In this document: positions 10,794 through 21,800 of the stretch, piece after piece
How positions within the stretch are numbered: position 1 is the stretch's first letter
How the letters are laid out: the number at the start of each line of letters is the position of its first letter
Assembly (NCBI GenBank): GCA_016710685.1
Contig: JADJVC010000006.1
Location: 1-64,000, forward strand
Direction: 5' to 3'
DNA: 64,000 nt
Source: Flavobacteriales bacterium
Lineage (GTDB): Bacteria; Bacteroidota; Bacteroidia; Flavobacteriales_F; PHOS-HE28
Notes under the pieces: model-generated
What the model was told of the DNA's origin: nothing
The model's input: the letters and a program-made list of their open reading frames with translations, nothing else
Databases searched by the model: none
Made by a program: the position numbers and the translations under genes

Positions 10794-11966
10794 TCAGGGT
10801 TTCTCTGCCGCCACCGCCCGCGCGATCTCCGTGTACTGGAACACGTCCTTCGGATGTCCCACGTCGTTGTGCTCCTCCCATTTCATGCCGGTACGCACCA
10901 TGATCAAACGTTCCTGCGGGATCACCACCACGTATTCACCATGGAAACCGCGGCAGTAATACATCTGCATTCCGTCCACCGTTGCCAGCCACCAGTAGTA
11001 GCCGTAGCGGTTGTTGGGCTCGCCTTTGTCCATCAGTTTCGCCGGTGTGATCGATGCTTTCCAATATTCCTCCGGCACGATGCGCTTGCCTTTCCACTCC
11101 CCGCTGTCCAACCAAAGCTGCCCGATGCGGCCGAAGTCGCGCGCGGTGGCGTAGAGGCAGCAGAACGCTTTGAAGTCGCCGTCCGCGCGGTCCTTGCCCC
11201 AGTAAGCGTCGTGCTCTGCGCCAAGCGGCTTCCAGAGCTTTTCGCGTACCAGGTCGTTCAGCGGCATGCCGTAGATTTTCTGCAACACGTCGGACATGAT
11301 CTGCGTGCTTCCGCTTACGTAGTCGAATTCCTTGCCAGGCTCTTCGCGGCAGGGTTGGTCCATGGCGAGTTCGCTCACGTTATCGCCGTAGTAGCCCTTC
11401 GCGTTATCGCTGAACGGGCTTGCGCCGCTTTCGCTCCAGTCCAAGCCGGTGCTCATGGTGAGCAGGTTCCAAAGCGTGATCTTTTTGTGGCATTCGTCAA
11501 ACGTGTCGAACTCCGGCAGGTACTGCCCCACCGGCGTGTTCAGGTCGGTGATCTTGCCCTCCTGCATCGCAATGCCGACCAGCACGCTGATGTAGCTCTT
11601 CGCCACGCTGAAACTGTTGCTCACCGAATCATCGCGCCAGCCTTCGAAATAATCCTCGAACAGGAGGCTGTCGTTCTTGATCACCACGAAGCCCACCGTG
11701 TTCAGTTTTTGTAGCGCGATGATCTGTTCATCGGTCAACGACAGTTTGCCGTAGCGCGGGCTCTTTGGCCAAGGCTGCGGATCATCAGCAGGAATAGCGT
11801 TGAAGGCGAAAAAATTCCGGTCGTCGATCTCCGGCCCACTGCGTCCCATCAGGTAGGTGAAACGCACGCCCTTTACGATGTGTCCGTTGCCGGTGATGTA
11901 ACAAAGGGCGATCAGCACCGCGATGATGCCGGCTAGCCAGAGGATGATCTTGAGGAGGATGCGCAT
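10794..11966 (-). CDS. membrane-anchored serine hydrolase, class C beta-lactamase family
   Basis: The 390-residue protein begins with one membrane span (LLKIILWLAGIIAVLIALCY), which places the catalytic domain outside the cytoplasm. The nucleophile motif is SVAK (Ser120, Lys123), the second box is YVSGS (Tyr216, Ser218), and the third box is probably FHGEYVV near residue 353, replacing the usual KTG. These match the penicillin-binding-like beta-lactamase / EstB family (esterase, D-amino peptidase or beta-lactamase). Substrate cannot be chosen from sequence. Length fits the family. It stands alone between repeat-filled gaps. Confidence 0.85.
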   Translation of the reverse strand: MRILLKIILWLAGIIAVLIALCYITGNGHIVKGVRFTYLMGRSGPEIDDRNFFAFNAIPADDPQPWPKSPRYGKLSLTDEQIIALQKLNTVGFVVIKNDSLLFEDYFEGWRDDSVSNSFSVAKSYISVLVGIAMQEGKITDLNTPVGQYLPEFDTFDECHKKITLWNLLTMSTGLDWSESGASPFSDNAKGYYGDNVSELAMDQPCREEPGKEFDYVSGSTQIMSDVLQKIYGMPLNDLVREKLWKPLGAEHDAYWGKDRADGDFKAFCCLYATARDFGRIGQLWLDSGEWKGKRIVPEEYWKASITPAKLMDKGEPNNRYGYYWWLATVDGMQMYYCRGFHGEYVVVIPQERLIMVRTGMKWEEHNDVGHPKDVFQYTEIARAVAAEKP

Positions 11967-12003
11967 GGGTGGGTTTCGGCCCGAAAATAGCGGTTGAATT
12001 ACT

Positions 12004-12073
12004 TAACCGCTGAAGGACGCTGAAAAAGTTGAAAAACGAACAACCGCTGATTAACGCCGATGAACGCTGAAGG
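12004..12073. repeat. ACCGCTGA/ACGCTGAA quasi-tandem repeat
   Basis: Units aaccgctga-aggacgctga and aaccgctgat-taacgccgat-gaacgctgaa repeat in the 168-base gap between two minus-strand genes. A following stretch (gggattagcc ctgaaagg, 12101-12118) resembles another dispersed repeat type. Confidence 0.55.
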
Positions 12074-12134
12074 GTAGGCCGGGAAACAACCCGCCTCGAA
12101 AGGGATTAGCCCTGAAAGGTAGCTCTTCAGCGGC

Positions 12135-12836
12135 TCACACCAGCTCCACATCAAACAAATCCGCCAGCTCCAGTTTCAGCCGGTCCTTCACGCCCTGCAT
12201 GTCCAGTAGCCCACCGAGTTCTTTCGCCATGCAGGTAACGCCCTTGTCCGCTATGCCGCAAGGCACGATGTGGTCGAAGTAGCTCAAGTCCGTGTTCACG
12301 TTGAACGCAAAGCCGTGCATGGTGACCCAGCGGCTGGCCTTGATGCCGAACGCGCAGATCTTCCGCGCCTTGGCCGGGTCGTCGCCATCGAGCCACACTC
12401 CGGTAAGCCCATCGATGCGCCCGGCCTTGATCTTGTACGCTTCCAACGTGCCGATCACCGCCTCTTCCAAGGTGCGCAAAAAGCGGTGTACATCGGTGAA
12501 GTAATGGTCCAGATCGAAGATGGGGTAACCTACGATCTGCCCTGGCCCGTGGTAGGTAATGTCGCCGCCGCGATCGATCGGGAAGAACTGCACGCCCTCG
12601 CGCCGCAAGCCTTCTTCATTCAACAACAGGTGCGCCACTTTTCCGCTTTTTCCCAACGTGTAAACGTGCGGATGCTCGCAGAAAAGCAAGTGGTCTTCCG
12701 TGGGCGTTTGCTGCTCCGGGGGCAATTCCCGGTTGGCGACTTTCCGCGCAATGGTGGCTTGGAAAAGCTCTTTTTGGTAGTCCCACGCTTTGGCGTAATC
12801 AATGGGGCCGAGGTCCTTGAAATGAATCGTTTTCAC
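12135..12836 (-). CDS. lipB: octanoyl-[ACP]:protein N-octanoyltransferase
   Basis: LipB moves octanoyl from acyl carrier protein to lipoyl domains of dehydrogenase complexes, the first step of lipoate synthesis in the cytoplasm. The signature RGGDITYHGPGQIVGYP (residues 89-105) binds the acyl chain. Catalytic residues are Lys166 (GIKASRW) and Cys193 (IVPCGIADKG), followed by VTCM. The length of 233 residues is normal. It is divergent from uvrC; lipA is not in the window. Confidence 0.95.
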   Translation of the reverse strand: MKTIHFKDLGPIDYAKAWDYQKELFQATIARKVANRELPPEQQTPTEDHLLFCEHPHVYTLGKSGKVAHLLLNEEGLRREGVQFFPIDRGGDITYHGPGQIVGYPIFDLDHYFTDVHRFLRTLEEAVIGTLEAYKIKAGRIDGLTGVWLDGDDPAKARKICAFGIKASRWVTMHGFAFNVNTDLSYFDHIVPCGIADKGVTCMAKELGGLLDMQGVKDRLKLELADLFDVELV

Positions 12837-12893
12837 ACCGCAAAGGTCGGATTGAAACCGGATTTACCGCGAGGAATAGAAGAATGCGGACCA

Positions 12894-12919
12894 CAACGTT
12901 CGCAACGAGCGCAACGTTA
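12894..12919. repeat. CGCAACG quasi-tandem repeat
   Basis: Three near-copies (caacgttcgc aacgagcgca acg) lie in the lipB-uvrC intergenic gap. A related sequence on the other strand is at 30707-30730 (gttgcgtccg ttgcgagcg). Confidence 0.5.
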
Positions 12920-13018
12920 ATGCAATGACATGCGGAGAAGCCCGACCCATTTCGGCCTATGCCATTTTCAGGCGTTGCGCCCGTTGCGGTAAAAAATCCC
13001 GAAGCGGGAAGCCATCCG

Positions 13019-13026
13019 TAATTTCG
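13019..13026 (+). promoter_or_regulatory. possible -7 element (TAATTTCG) for uvrC
   Basis: It matches the Bacteroidota -7 consensus TAnnTTTG at 7 of 8 positions and ends 8 bases before the ATG. No clear -33 TTG is visible at the usual spacing. Confidence 0.3.
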
Positions 13027-13034
13027 CGGTTCCA

Positions 13035-14837
13035 ATGTCCTCTCCCATCGATGTCCGCGACAAAGTCTCCCTGCTCCCCACCAAGCCCGGAGTATACCAG
13101 TTCTATGATAGCGATGGCAAGATCCTCTACGTCGGCAAGGCCACTAACCTCAAGAGCCGTGTAAGCAGCTACTTCGCGAAGCACCACCCCGACGGCAAGA
13201 CCAACGCACTTGTTCGCAAGATCGTCGACCTGCGCACCATTGTTGTGGAAACGCCCTACGACGCGCTGTTGCTGGAAAATTCGCTGATCAAGGAATACCA
13301 GCCGCGCTACAACATCCAGCTGCGCGACGATAAAAGCTATCCGTGGATCCGCATCCGCAACGAGCATTTTCCGCGCATCGAAGGCATGCGCAATCCCGAG
13401 GACGACGGTTCGGAATACATCGGCCCCTTCGCGTCCGTGCGCACCATGCGGACGTTGCTGAAGCTCGTCCACCAGATGTACAAGTTGCGCACTTGCAACT
13501 ACGACCTCAGCCCGGCGAACGTGGCCAAAGGCAAGTACAAGCGCTGCTTGGAATTCCACCTCGGCAACTGCAAAGCGCCGTGCGAAGCGTTGCAGGATGA
13601 AGCGGAGTACGACGCCAACGTGGCGCTGGCCCGGCAGGTGGTTAAGGGGCGCATCAGCGGCGTGGTGCGCTTGCTGAAAGAGCAAATGACCGCGCATGCC
13701 GAAAAGCTGGAGTTTGAAAAAGCCGAGGAAGTGCGCGAAAAACTTGAACGACTGGAGAAGTACCAAGCGCGCAGCACCGTGGTCCATCCGGACATCGGCG
13801 ACGTGGACGTGTTCGGCTTGGCGCGCAACACCGACAGCACTTTCGTGAATTACATGCGCGTGATCGACGGTGCTATCGTGCAAGGCATCACCATTGAATT
13901 GAAACGCAAGCTGGACGAGCCGGACGACGAGGTGCTGCAGCTCGCCATCGCCGAACTGCGCCAACGCTACCGCAGCAGCGCGACCGAGGCCATCGTACAC
14001 ATGGAGCCGGGCATCGACATGCCGGACCTGCACTTCACCGTGCCCCAGCGCGGCGACAAAAAGCACTTGCTGGAGCTCAGCACGCGCAACGCGCAGTACT
14101 TCATGATCGACAAGCAAAAGCAGGAATCGCTCGTTGATCCCGAGGCCGCCACCAACCGCATCCTCGAACAGCTCAAGCAAGACCTGCGCCTCAGTGAGCT
14201 ACCGCGCCACATCGAGTGTTTCGACAACAGCAACACCCAAGGCACCGACCCCGTGAGCGCCTGCGTGGTCTTCAAGGACGCCAAGCCCAGCAAGAAAGAT
14301 TACCGCCACTTCAACATCCGCACGGTGGAAGGCCCGGACGATTTCGCCAGTATGGAAGAAGCCGTGGAACGCCGCTACGCAAGGCTGCAAACTGAGGGCG
14401 AACCGTTACCACAACTCGTGGTGATCGATGGCGGCAAAGGCCAGCTGCATGCGGCGCTCAACGTTTTCGACCGCCTCGGCCTGCGCGGAAAGATCGCCGT
14501 GGTGGGCATCGCGAAGAACCTCGAAGAGATCTTCTTCCCCGGCGACCCTTATCCATTGCACATCGACAAACGCAGTTCCAGTTTGCGGCTCATCCAGCAC
14601 ATGCGCAACGAAGCCCACCGCTTCGGCATCACGCACCACCGTGGCAAGCGCAGCAAGCGAACCGTGCGCACCGCGCTGGAAGACATTCCCGGCGTTGGCC
14701 CCGGCACTGCGCAGAAACTGCTCAAGCGCTTCGGCTCCATCAAGGGCATCCGCGAAGCGAGCAGTGAGGATGTTGTCGCTGAGATTGGTGCGAAGAAGGC
14801 GGAGGTGGTGTTAAAGGGGTTGGCGGTGTTGCCTTGA
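13035..14837 (+). CDS. uvrC: excinuclease ABC subunit C
   Basis: UvrC makes both incisions in nucleotide excision repair with UvrA and UvrB. The N-terminal GIY-YIG nuclease is GVYQFYDSDGKILYVGKATN (residues about 19-38). A cysteine-bearing linker (RTCNYDLS...RCLEFHLGNCKAPC) follows, then the UVR motif (LEFEKAEEVREKLERL), the RNase H-like endonuclease half (IECFDNSNTQGTDPVS...) and two C-terminal helix-hairpin-helix elements (LEDIPGVGPGTAQKLLKRFG). All domains are intact over 600 residues, a normal length. It is transcribed away from lipB. Confidence 0.97.
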   Translation: MSSPIDVRDKVSLLPTKPGVYQFYDSDGKILYVGKATNLKSRVSSYFAKHHPDGKTNALVRKIVDLRTIVVETPYDALLLENSLIKEYQPRYNIQLRDDKSYPWIRIRNEHFPRIEGMRNPEDDGSEYIGPFASVRTMRTLLKLVHQMYKLRTCNYDLSPANVAKGKYKRCLEFHLGNCKAPCEALQDEAEYDANVALARQVVKGRISGVVRLLKEQMTAHAEKLEFEKAEEVREKLERLEKYQARSTVVHPDIGDVDVFGLARNTDSTFVNYMRVIDGAIVQGITIELKRKLDEPDDEVLQLAIAELRQRYRSSATEAIVHMEPGIDMPDLHFTVPQRGDKKHLLELSTRNAQYFMIDKQKQESLVDPEAATNRILEQLKQDLRLSELPRHIECFDNSNTQGTDPVSACVVFKDAKPSKKDYRHFNIRTVEGPDDFASMEEAVERRYARLQTEGEPLPQLVVIDGGKGQLHAALNVFDRLGLRGKIAVVGIAKNLEEIFFPGDPYPLHIDKRSSSLRLIQHMRNEAHRFGITHHRGKRSKRTVRTALEDIPGVGPGTAQKLLKRFGSIKGIREASSEDVVAEIGAKKAEVVLKGLAVLP

Positions 14838-15050
14838 TCGGATAATTCTGAACCGGGTATCGCCCGTATCTGTAATTTGCTCCTTCATGGCTAGCCCGGT
14901 TCTTGAACCGGAACAACTGAACTTGGAGCTTTTCCTACACAGCAAATGCCTCTTCCGGCAAGCAAGGCGATCCGCGCCATTGATGCGCTTCTGTCCAGAG
15001 AGCTGCATGCTGTTTGGTTGACCTCTGTCTGGCCCGGCTTTTTATTTTCG

Positions 15051-17999
15051 ATGACACGTATCACTTCCGGGTCAATGGATCAAAGTAGCACGACCGAGAC
15101 ATTCTCCGCTTTTGGTTTTCGCTGGGCCGTGACGTTTTGCTTTTTCATTGCCCTGTTTGTCTGTTTGGCGCAAGATCCCTTTCATACGAATCTCACCCTT
15201 GCCGATGGACTACCCAGCAACCAGGTCTATTGCGCACTGGAAGACCATGAAGGGTTTTTATGGTTTGGCACGGATGCGGGGGTGGCCCGTTACGATGGTG
15301 TGGAATTCAACGTGTTTTCAGTGGCCGATGGCTTAACGGACAATGAGGTGATCGGCCTGTACGAGGATTCGGAATTCCGGATCTGGTTTCTAACCCTGAA
15401 CGGTCGGCTCAGCTATTGGTATCGAGGCGAGATCATTAATTCACGCAAAACCGAAAAGCTGGAGCTGATCACAGGGGGATCGGCGTTGACTTCCGTCTGC
15501 GAGGACCTGAACGGCCGACTTTGGTTCGCTAACCTCAACGGTGATGTTTTCAGGCTGGACATGGCCGGGGACAGTGGGCTTTTCCTGCCGGGCAATAGTC
15601 GGATCCACAACGTATTCCGCGACCAGCACGGCAGCATCTTGTGTTATTCCGGCGATGTGGTGGAGCGTTTCAATGGAGCAAATCTGGCCCGACTTTACAC
15701 CATTCCTTCCACACCTTTAATCACCAGCTTGGTAACCCAAATGGGAAGAGGGGGCAAGGCGCCATTGGTCCTTGGGAAAAATGCGATCTATGAACTGCAA
15801 TGCAACGGCCCGTTGGAACTGCCTTGTCCCGGTGGTAACGTGGACCCGTTACTGCATAGCGGTTGCACCCGGGATTCCCAAGGAAATATTTGGCTGTTCC
15901 GAAGGGATGCAGGTATTGATAATTGGCCCAAACGCGGTAACGGGTTTGGCCCGATAAGCCGCTGGTTCGCCAAGGACAAAGTCAACTCGGTTTATGAAGA
16001 TCGGCGAGGCGACCATTGGTTCTGTACACCGACCAAAGGCGTCTTTCGGGTTCAAGGCAACGGCGAAGATGGAGTGATCTATCGATCCGAGGGAGGCGAA
16101 GGGCATGATGGCTTTCTTGCCTTGGTCAAAGGCAAAGACCGGGTATGGATCGGCTCTCAAAAGGGAAACATCCTTTCCTTCAGGAACAACACCCTAAAAC
16201 CTGAGTTCCCTTCCGGATTTGCCGGGCCCGTGGGAAGGATCATGCGCATCCGCGAACACCCGGACAACTCCATTTGGTTTGCAGGGGATTTTGGGGTTTT
16301 CAAATGGTCACCGGAGAATCCGTCCAAGCTGGTCGGCGCAAGAAGTTCTTCGGTTTTCACCATGGCCAAATCCCTGTGCATAAGCGGCGATGGAAAAGTG
16401 TTTACCGTCGGTAACGGAATCACCAGAATGCTGCCCGGGCCGAACCCAACGGCCACCCTGCTCGGCAACCAATGGACTCAAGGCTGGCAGAAAACCTATT
16501 GCATTACCGAAGATGCCGACGGGATACTCTGGACTGAGGGGAACGGGAGTTTGATCGCCTGGGACAATGAGGCCGGCACGGAGTACAGGCTGCCTGAACC
16601 CTATGCAAGCATCCGCATCAATGACCTCATCGCATACGGAAGGGACAGCCTGGCCATAGCTACGGCGGGCATGGGCATCCTGATATGGTCCAAGGCACAG
16701 GTCGTTGGCTCAATAAACACCACGAATGGGCTGTGTTCCGATATCGTTCGACGCTTGCACCGCTTCGGGGATACACTTTGGTGTGTAACAGCCAAGGGCG
16801 TATCCGGATTAAAGATGCAAGGAAACCAGGTGCGCGAGCACTGGCAGTGGACTACCGCTGAAGGACTGCCAACGGATGACATACATGACCTGTTACCCGA
16901 TCGGGGTCACCTGTTGATCGCTTCCGAGGCAGGGTTATGCGTTGTTTCACCGAAGCCCCGTGAAGATACCTCGGCTTTGCTGAGGCCCCATCTGGCCCAT
17001 CTCATCATCAACGACCTGCCCCAGTCCACCGCTGAACCCCGTGTGTTGCTCCGAACCGATGACCGGTGCGAGATCGTGGCCAGAACCTTGCTGTTCGGAA
17101 ATGGCCTCCAAATTCAATATGCCTATTCGTTGAACAGTGAAGAGCAATGGCATACTGCCCAGAATGGCCGGATCCTGCTGGACCGGCTTCCGCAAGGGGT
17201 ACAACATGTGGAGATACGCTCGCGCCGAGGTTCAGGTGAATGGTCCGCGCCGCTTCATCTGCCAATAGTGGTCAAGCCTTATTGGTGGAATTCACGGGCG
17301 ACAATTTTGCTGGTCTCCCTCTTAGGCGCTTCTGCCTTGTTCTTCGGCTTGTACTACTGGACTCAAAAAGGGGTCCGCCATAAATTGGCATGGGTCCGCG
17401 CACAAGCTTCATTGAATCTGGAGCGACAACGCATCGCAACGGATGTTCACGACGACCTTGGGGCGGACCTGAGCCGATTGCTCATGTTGGCCCGGCAGCA
17501 AGAGGGAGGGTCCAATGATGGACAACTCCTTACTCAAGGGATTAAAGGCTCTATGGAAAAGATCGATGAGATCATTTGGTCGTTGGATCCAAGGCGCGAT
17601 ACTTTACTTGGAACCGCACAATTCATAGAGCAACAGACAAGGGAGCTTTGCTTGGCAAATAACCTGGCTTTCCGAACGCTTATGGACTTGCCGCAAAAAC
17701 AGGTCCAGCTATCCGCAAAGCAACGACGGGACTTAATGCTCTTTGTGCGCGAAGCCACCAGGAACGCGGTGAAACATGCAAAAGCAAAAGGCATCAGGGT
17801 CGATTGGTCATTGGAAAACAACACCCTGCACCTGGCCGTTGAGGACGACGGAATCGGGTTTGATCCCGTAACCCAAGGACAAAGAAGAAACGGACTCGGC
17901 AACATGGGTGAACGTGCCAAAAACCTTGGCGGAAGATTTAGTATCACTTCGAAAATCGAGGAAGGGACGCGGGTGAGCCTAATTTGGCCCATACCATAA
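15051..17999 (+). CDS. beta-propeller sensor histidine kinase (HisKA_3 type)
   Basis: After a membrane/signal segment (AVTFCFFIALFVCLAQD) comes about 600 residues of two-component-regulator propeller repeats (NLTLADGLPSNQVYCALEDH, GFLWFGTDAGVARYDG), then a Y_Y_Y-like sandwich (GLQIQYAYSLNSEEQWH), a transmembrane helix (ATILLVSLLGASALFFGLYY), the phosphoacceptor box RIATDVHDDLGADLSRLL with His800, and a HATPase_c domain (NAVKHAKAKG, DDGIGFDP, GLGNMGERA). This is the LytS/NarX-like kinase plan common in Bacteroidota surface sensing. Start chosen at 15051; 15075 is also possible. The response regulator follows 51 bases downstream. Confidence 0.9.
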   Translation: MTRITSGSMDQSSTTETFSAFGFRWAVTFCFFIALFVCLAQDPFHTNLTLADGLPSNQVYCALEDHEGFLWFGTDAGVARYDGVEFNVFSVADGLTDNEVIGLYEDSEFRIWFLTLNGRLSYWYRGEIINSRKTEKLELITGGSALTSVCEDLNGRLWFANLNGDVFRLDMAGDSGLFLPGNSRIHNVFRDQHGSILCYSGDVVERFNGANLARLYTIPSTPLITSLVTQMGRGGKAPLVLGKNAIYELQCNGPLELPCPGGNVDPLLHSGCTRDSQGNIWLFRRDAGIDNWPKRGNGFGPISRWFAKDKVNSVYEDRRGDHWFCTPTKGVFRVQGNGEDGVIYRSEGGEGHDGFLALVKGKDRVWIGSQKGNILSFRNNTLKPEFPSGFAGPVGRIMRIREHPDNSIWFAGDFGVFKWSPENPSKLVGARSSSVFTMAKSLCISGDGKVFTVGNGITRMLPGPNPTATLLGNQWTQGWQKTYCITEDADGILWTEGNGSLIAWDNEAGTEYRLPEPYASIRINDLIAYGRDSLAIATAGMGILIWSKAQVVGSINTTNGLCSDIVRRLHRFGDTLWCVTAKGVSGLKMQGNQVREHWQWTTAEGLPTDDIHDLLPDRGHLLIASEAGLCVVSPKPREDTSALLRPHLAHLIINDLPQSTAEPRVLLRTDDRCEIVARTLLFGNGLQIQYAYSLNSEEQWHTAQNGRILLDRLPQGVQHVEIRSRRGSGEWSAPLHLPIVVKPYWWNSRATILLVSLLGASALFFGLYYWTQKGVRHKLAWVRAQASLNLERQRIATDVHDDLGADLSRLLMLARQQEGGSNDGQLLTQGIKGSMEKIDEIIWSLDPRRDTLLGTAQFIEQQTRELCLANNLAFRTLMDLPQKQVQLSAKQRRDLMLFVREATRNAVKHAKAKGIRVDWSLENNTLHLAVEDDGIGFDPVTQGQRRNGLGNMGERAKNLGGRFSITSKIEEGTRVSLIWPIP

Positions 18000-18050
18000 A
18001 TCATCCGATCGGATGATGTCCGTTCGTACTGATCACACCATCTTAGGCGC

Positions 18051-18701
18051 ATGTCAGCGTGGGAGCACATCGACCATTCCGTGAAAGTGGTGATCATCGA
18101 GGACCACGATGAATTCCGTCAAAGCCTGGAGTTCTTCCTCAACAGTACGGGCCGCATTGCATGCAACGCATTTCCGGATGCGGAGTCCGCCATGCGCCAT
18201 TTGGAATACAGTTTACCCGATGTGGTGGTGATGGACATTCGCCTGCCCGGCATGGACGGCATTCAATGCACGGCGTTGATCCGGAGCAAATACCCCGGCG
18301 TACAGGTGCTGATCTGTACCGTGCATGAGGATGATGAGAAGATCTTCGATGCACTGCGTGCAGGTGCTGCGGGCTATCTGTTGAAACGTGCGCCGGTCGA
18401 GGAGTTGATGGAGGCCATACGGCAAGTGCTGCAAGGCGGGTCGCCCATGAGCCCGGCCATTGCCCGCCGCGTGGTAAGCAGTTTCAGGCCAACGAAAGTC
18501 CACGACCCCAATCCACTTAGCGACCGTGAGCAACAAGTGTTGGAATTGCTAAGCACCGGCATGACGGCAAAGGAGATCGGAGAGCAGCTCTTTGTAAGTG
18601 CGAACACCGTGCGCACCCACATCCGGCACATCTACGAAAAGCTTCATGTGCAAAGCCGCGTGGAGATGCTGAACAAAGCCGGAGGAAAAGGCGGGAAGTA
18701 G
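18051..18701 (+). CDS. NarL/LuxR-family response regulator
   Basis: The receiver domain (KVVIIEDHDEFRQSLEFFL) has its phosphoacceptor in VVVMDIRLPGMDG (Asp62) and a conserved Lys in GYLLKRAP. The C-terminal LuxR helix-turn-helix is LSDREQQVLELLSTGMTAKE...FVSANTVRTHIRHIYEKL. Its length of 216 residues is standard. It is almost certainly the partner of the HisKA_3 kinase immediately upstream. The giant secreted protein gene starts 141 bases downstream and is a reasonable but unproven target. Confidence 0.93.
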   Translation: MSAWEHIDHSVKVVIIEDHDEFRQSLEFFLNSTGRIACNAFPDAESAMRHLEYSLPDVVVMDIRLPGMDGIQCTALIRSKYPGVQVLICTVHEDDEKIFDALRAGAAGYLLKRAPVEELMEAIRQVLQGGSPMSPAIARRVVSSFRPTKVHDPNPLSDREQQVLELLSTGMTAKEIGEQLFVSANTVRTHIRHIYEKLHVQSRVEMLNKAGGKGGK

Positions 18702-18842
18702 CAAAGCGGTAAATCATCAGTTCGGGGGATTGTACCGCTGCATTTATCAGCTGTGATTTGTGGTGTTCACGAACCTGTTCCGAGACATCGAGAACAGAGA
18801 ACGAGATCCTTTCGCTCTGCTCCCCAACAAAACCAGATCACC

Positions 18843-21800
18843 ATGGCCACCGCAAAAAACCTGCTCGTTTGCCTGCTTCTTTTAGCCGCCTGCGCCCTTC
18901 CCAAATCCGTTTTGGCGCAGATCTACATTTCCGGCAGTGGCCCTTCCGTTTATACCCCCTGTCCGGGAATCTCGGCCAACATTGTCACGTTGACCATAAC
19001 GAACACGGAAGCAACCCCGGTTCCTGCACCATTCTATATTCAGCTCGACCTCGGTGTCGATCTGGTAGGAGCGGCTATCCTCCACGGGCCTTTCCTGGAG
19101 CACACGGACGCTTCTGTCAGCTCGACGCTCAACTCGGCATGGGAGGAAGCCTACCAAGGGACTCACACCGCACTGAAGATCTTGTCGCCACTTACGGCGG
19201 GGGTGCACACCATTTCCTTTCAGGTTCAACCCAAATGCGCTTTCTCATTCGTGAACGGAAATACGCAAGACCAAGGGGCGGACAACGAGTTCATTAATGT
19301 GTATAAAGTGTTCAATGGATCAAACACTTTATTGGCAAGCAGCACGAGTGTCCCGTTCACCTTGAACGGACCACGCCTGATATTTCCGGTTTTGCCCGCA
19401 AACATGATGATACCTTTTAACTCAACGGAGATCTACCGAGAAATTGCGCTCAAGGGTACTGACGGGATCCAGCCGGTTAGCGGCGTAGTTCTGGTCGAGG
19501 ATGTACATGCCTTGACCGGAGGCGGGTGGACCCCTCCACAGTTACGGGCATTCGGTATTTCTACAATAACAACTGGATCGTCATACCCCGCGAACCTGCT
19601 CCTTCCAGTGCGCCCGGCAGGGACCGGTTCCGTATCGACCAGGCTTCATCAAATCCCGGTGTTCAAGCCCTCTACCAAGCCATTTTCACCGGTTCCGGGG
19701 CTATCGTACAAGAGGTAATAAACGTGGCCGGCTTTTGTCAGGCGGAAGCAACTTCTGAAGGGATGCGTTCCGCAATTCATTTAGGGTGGGCCTGCAGCAA
19801 CGAACCGGATGCCATGTTCTGCAATGAATCCGTGCGCAACAATATCATGCTAACCCGCGATACCGGGGTGCCTTGCCTTGGCATTGTCAGCACGACGACG
19901 ACGACTGCTCTTCCCGCTTGTTACTATTCCGGAACGGGCTACGGTGTAACCACGCTGCGCATTAGAAACACCGGGACACAACCCGGAAGCATCCGGCGTT
20001 TTGTAATCGCCTTTGCCGGCACCACCACTGGTCAAATGGCGGCAAACACAGAAGCCGCTTCCCATTTAGTGGTAAGCCCGGATGCTCCAGTGGAATTCAC
20101 CCAACCTTTCGCTTATTCGGGCGGAAGCCCTGACTGGTCCAGCAATCTGCTAACGATTTCCGGGATTTCATCCGGGCCAGTTGGCACGATCACGTATTCC
20201 CCAAAGAATTGCGGGGAACAAGGTGAAGCCTTTATCATGTACAACGACAACAGTGTTTTCTTTAATGACCTTGCTCCCGGCCAAGCCATCGAATTCCGAT
20301 ACCGTTTCGCCGTCTGCGACCCAAATGAAGGTATTGCCCAATTGGAATGCGACAACGCCTTCGATTATGCCATTACACCATTAAGCGTCGGTGTCGCTGT
20401 TGACCATGCTTGTTACCGTTTAACTTCCCAGCAAGTGCGTGCAGGCTTGTTCGTTCCGGGTTCGTGCCCCAGTTACACCTATACGTACAACCCCAGACTC
20501 CAGCTTTCCCGCACACAGTACATAGGTAACACCTTCAACTTGATCGGCGCGTGCTTCTTGACAACCGATGCGGACTTTGACCCGCAGGAAGATCCGCAAA
20601 TGAATTGGGATGTCCGATTCAAGTTGCAGGACAAGGTGAGCCTGTGGCCGCTACCCACCGGTGTGCCTGCAAGCAACGAAAAACTTGCTCTCGAGGTGCT
20701 CATGGAGCCATACCTCTTTTTGAATGCCGCTGATCTTTTGGGGATCACCCGCTCACGATCACAACGACGGCCGGAGATGTTTTTTCCACAGCAGCAAATA
20801 CCCCTGCTGCTCTAAGACTCTCCATATTGGACCCCACTCCGGGAAACGGGTCTGTCAATTTCTGCACTGATCTGGATTGCCCAAGCACCTATCAAGGTGC
20901 GGATGGTTGGAGCGAATTGCAAAGGGTAGTGCTCTTGGTGGATGCGTTCAACGGCGCCTCAACCAATTGGGTAACGACCTGCGCTGGTTGTCGCTTAAGA
21001 GACATGGCCAAATTTGAAAATGCCGTGATCAAAGTTCCATTGCGAATGCATTGCCCCGATGAAGCTGGTGACGTGAATGACGCAAAGTGTTTGGCTTACG
21101 TTCCTGGATGCACATTCGCCGCCGACCCAAGCACGGCTCCAGCAGCAGCTCCCAAAGACCTCAGGATCCGCCTGCTGCAGATCCCGGACATGAATGCGCC
21201 GTGCAACTCCTCTGGTCAGTGCAGTGTTCCCGTGTTGCCCTTGAGCTGCTTGACACAAACCTTCAACATCCAATGTCCAGGATGCACACGTCTTGGCATA
21301 CACAGCGAGTCTTTTGCGTTCAACCGGTATAGCTATGGCTTAGCGGATGTGAACGACGACGGCTTTGCAGATGCCGACCTGCACCAGATCACATACGAAG
21401 AAGTAATGGCCGGCCAACATCCGCAAGTGAATCAACACCGGGCCATGTATGGTGATATTGTGAAGGGAGAATTGGAGACGACCATTAAGATGAACTGCAA
21501 CGGATATGGACCATGTGTAGACGGCTTGCCAGCAGTAAACCTGACCCACCTGTACTATCAAACGATGATGGGCATGGTAGCCGGTGCCTTGTGTCCGCAA
21601 AACCAAATAACCGACTTGGTGGACCTGAAAATGACGTTCACAAACCCGGATAACAGCATTGCGTTTACCGTAACGATGGACGGTGTTTTGGATACGGACA
21701 ACGATGGTACGCCCGATATACTGGACCCTGACCAGAACGGCGCCGGCTTCGTTTTCGCGCGCACCGGCGGAAAGACCGTTTTCGACCTCAGCCCAACTTC

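Noticed and set aside
12957..14180. 407-codon open frame antisense to uvrC
   Set aside because: It is a by-product of GC-rich codon use in a conserved gene; the encoded sequence has no recognisable domain and low-complexity runs of Leu, Val and Ala.
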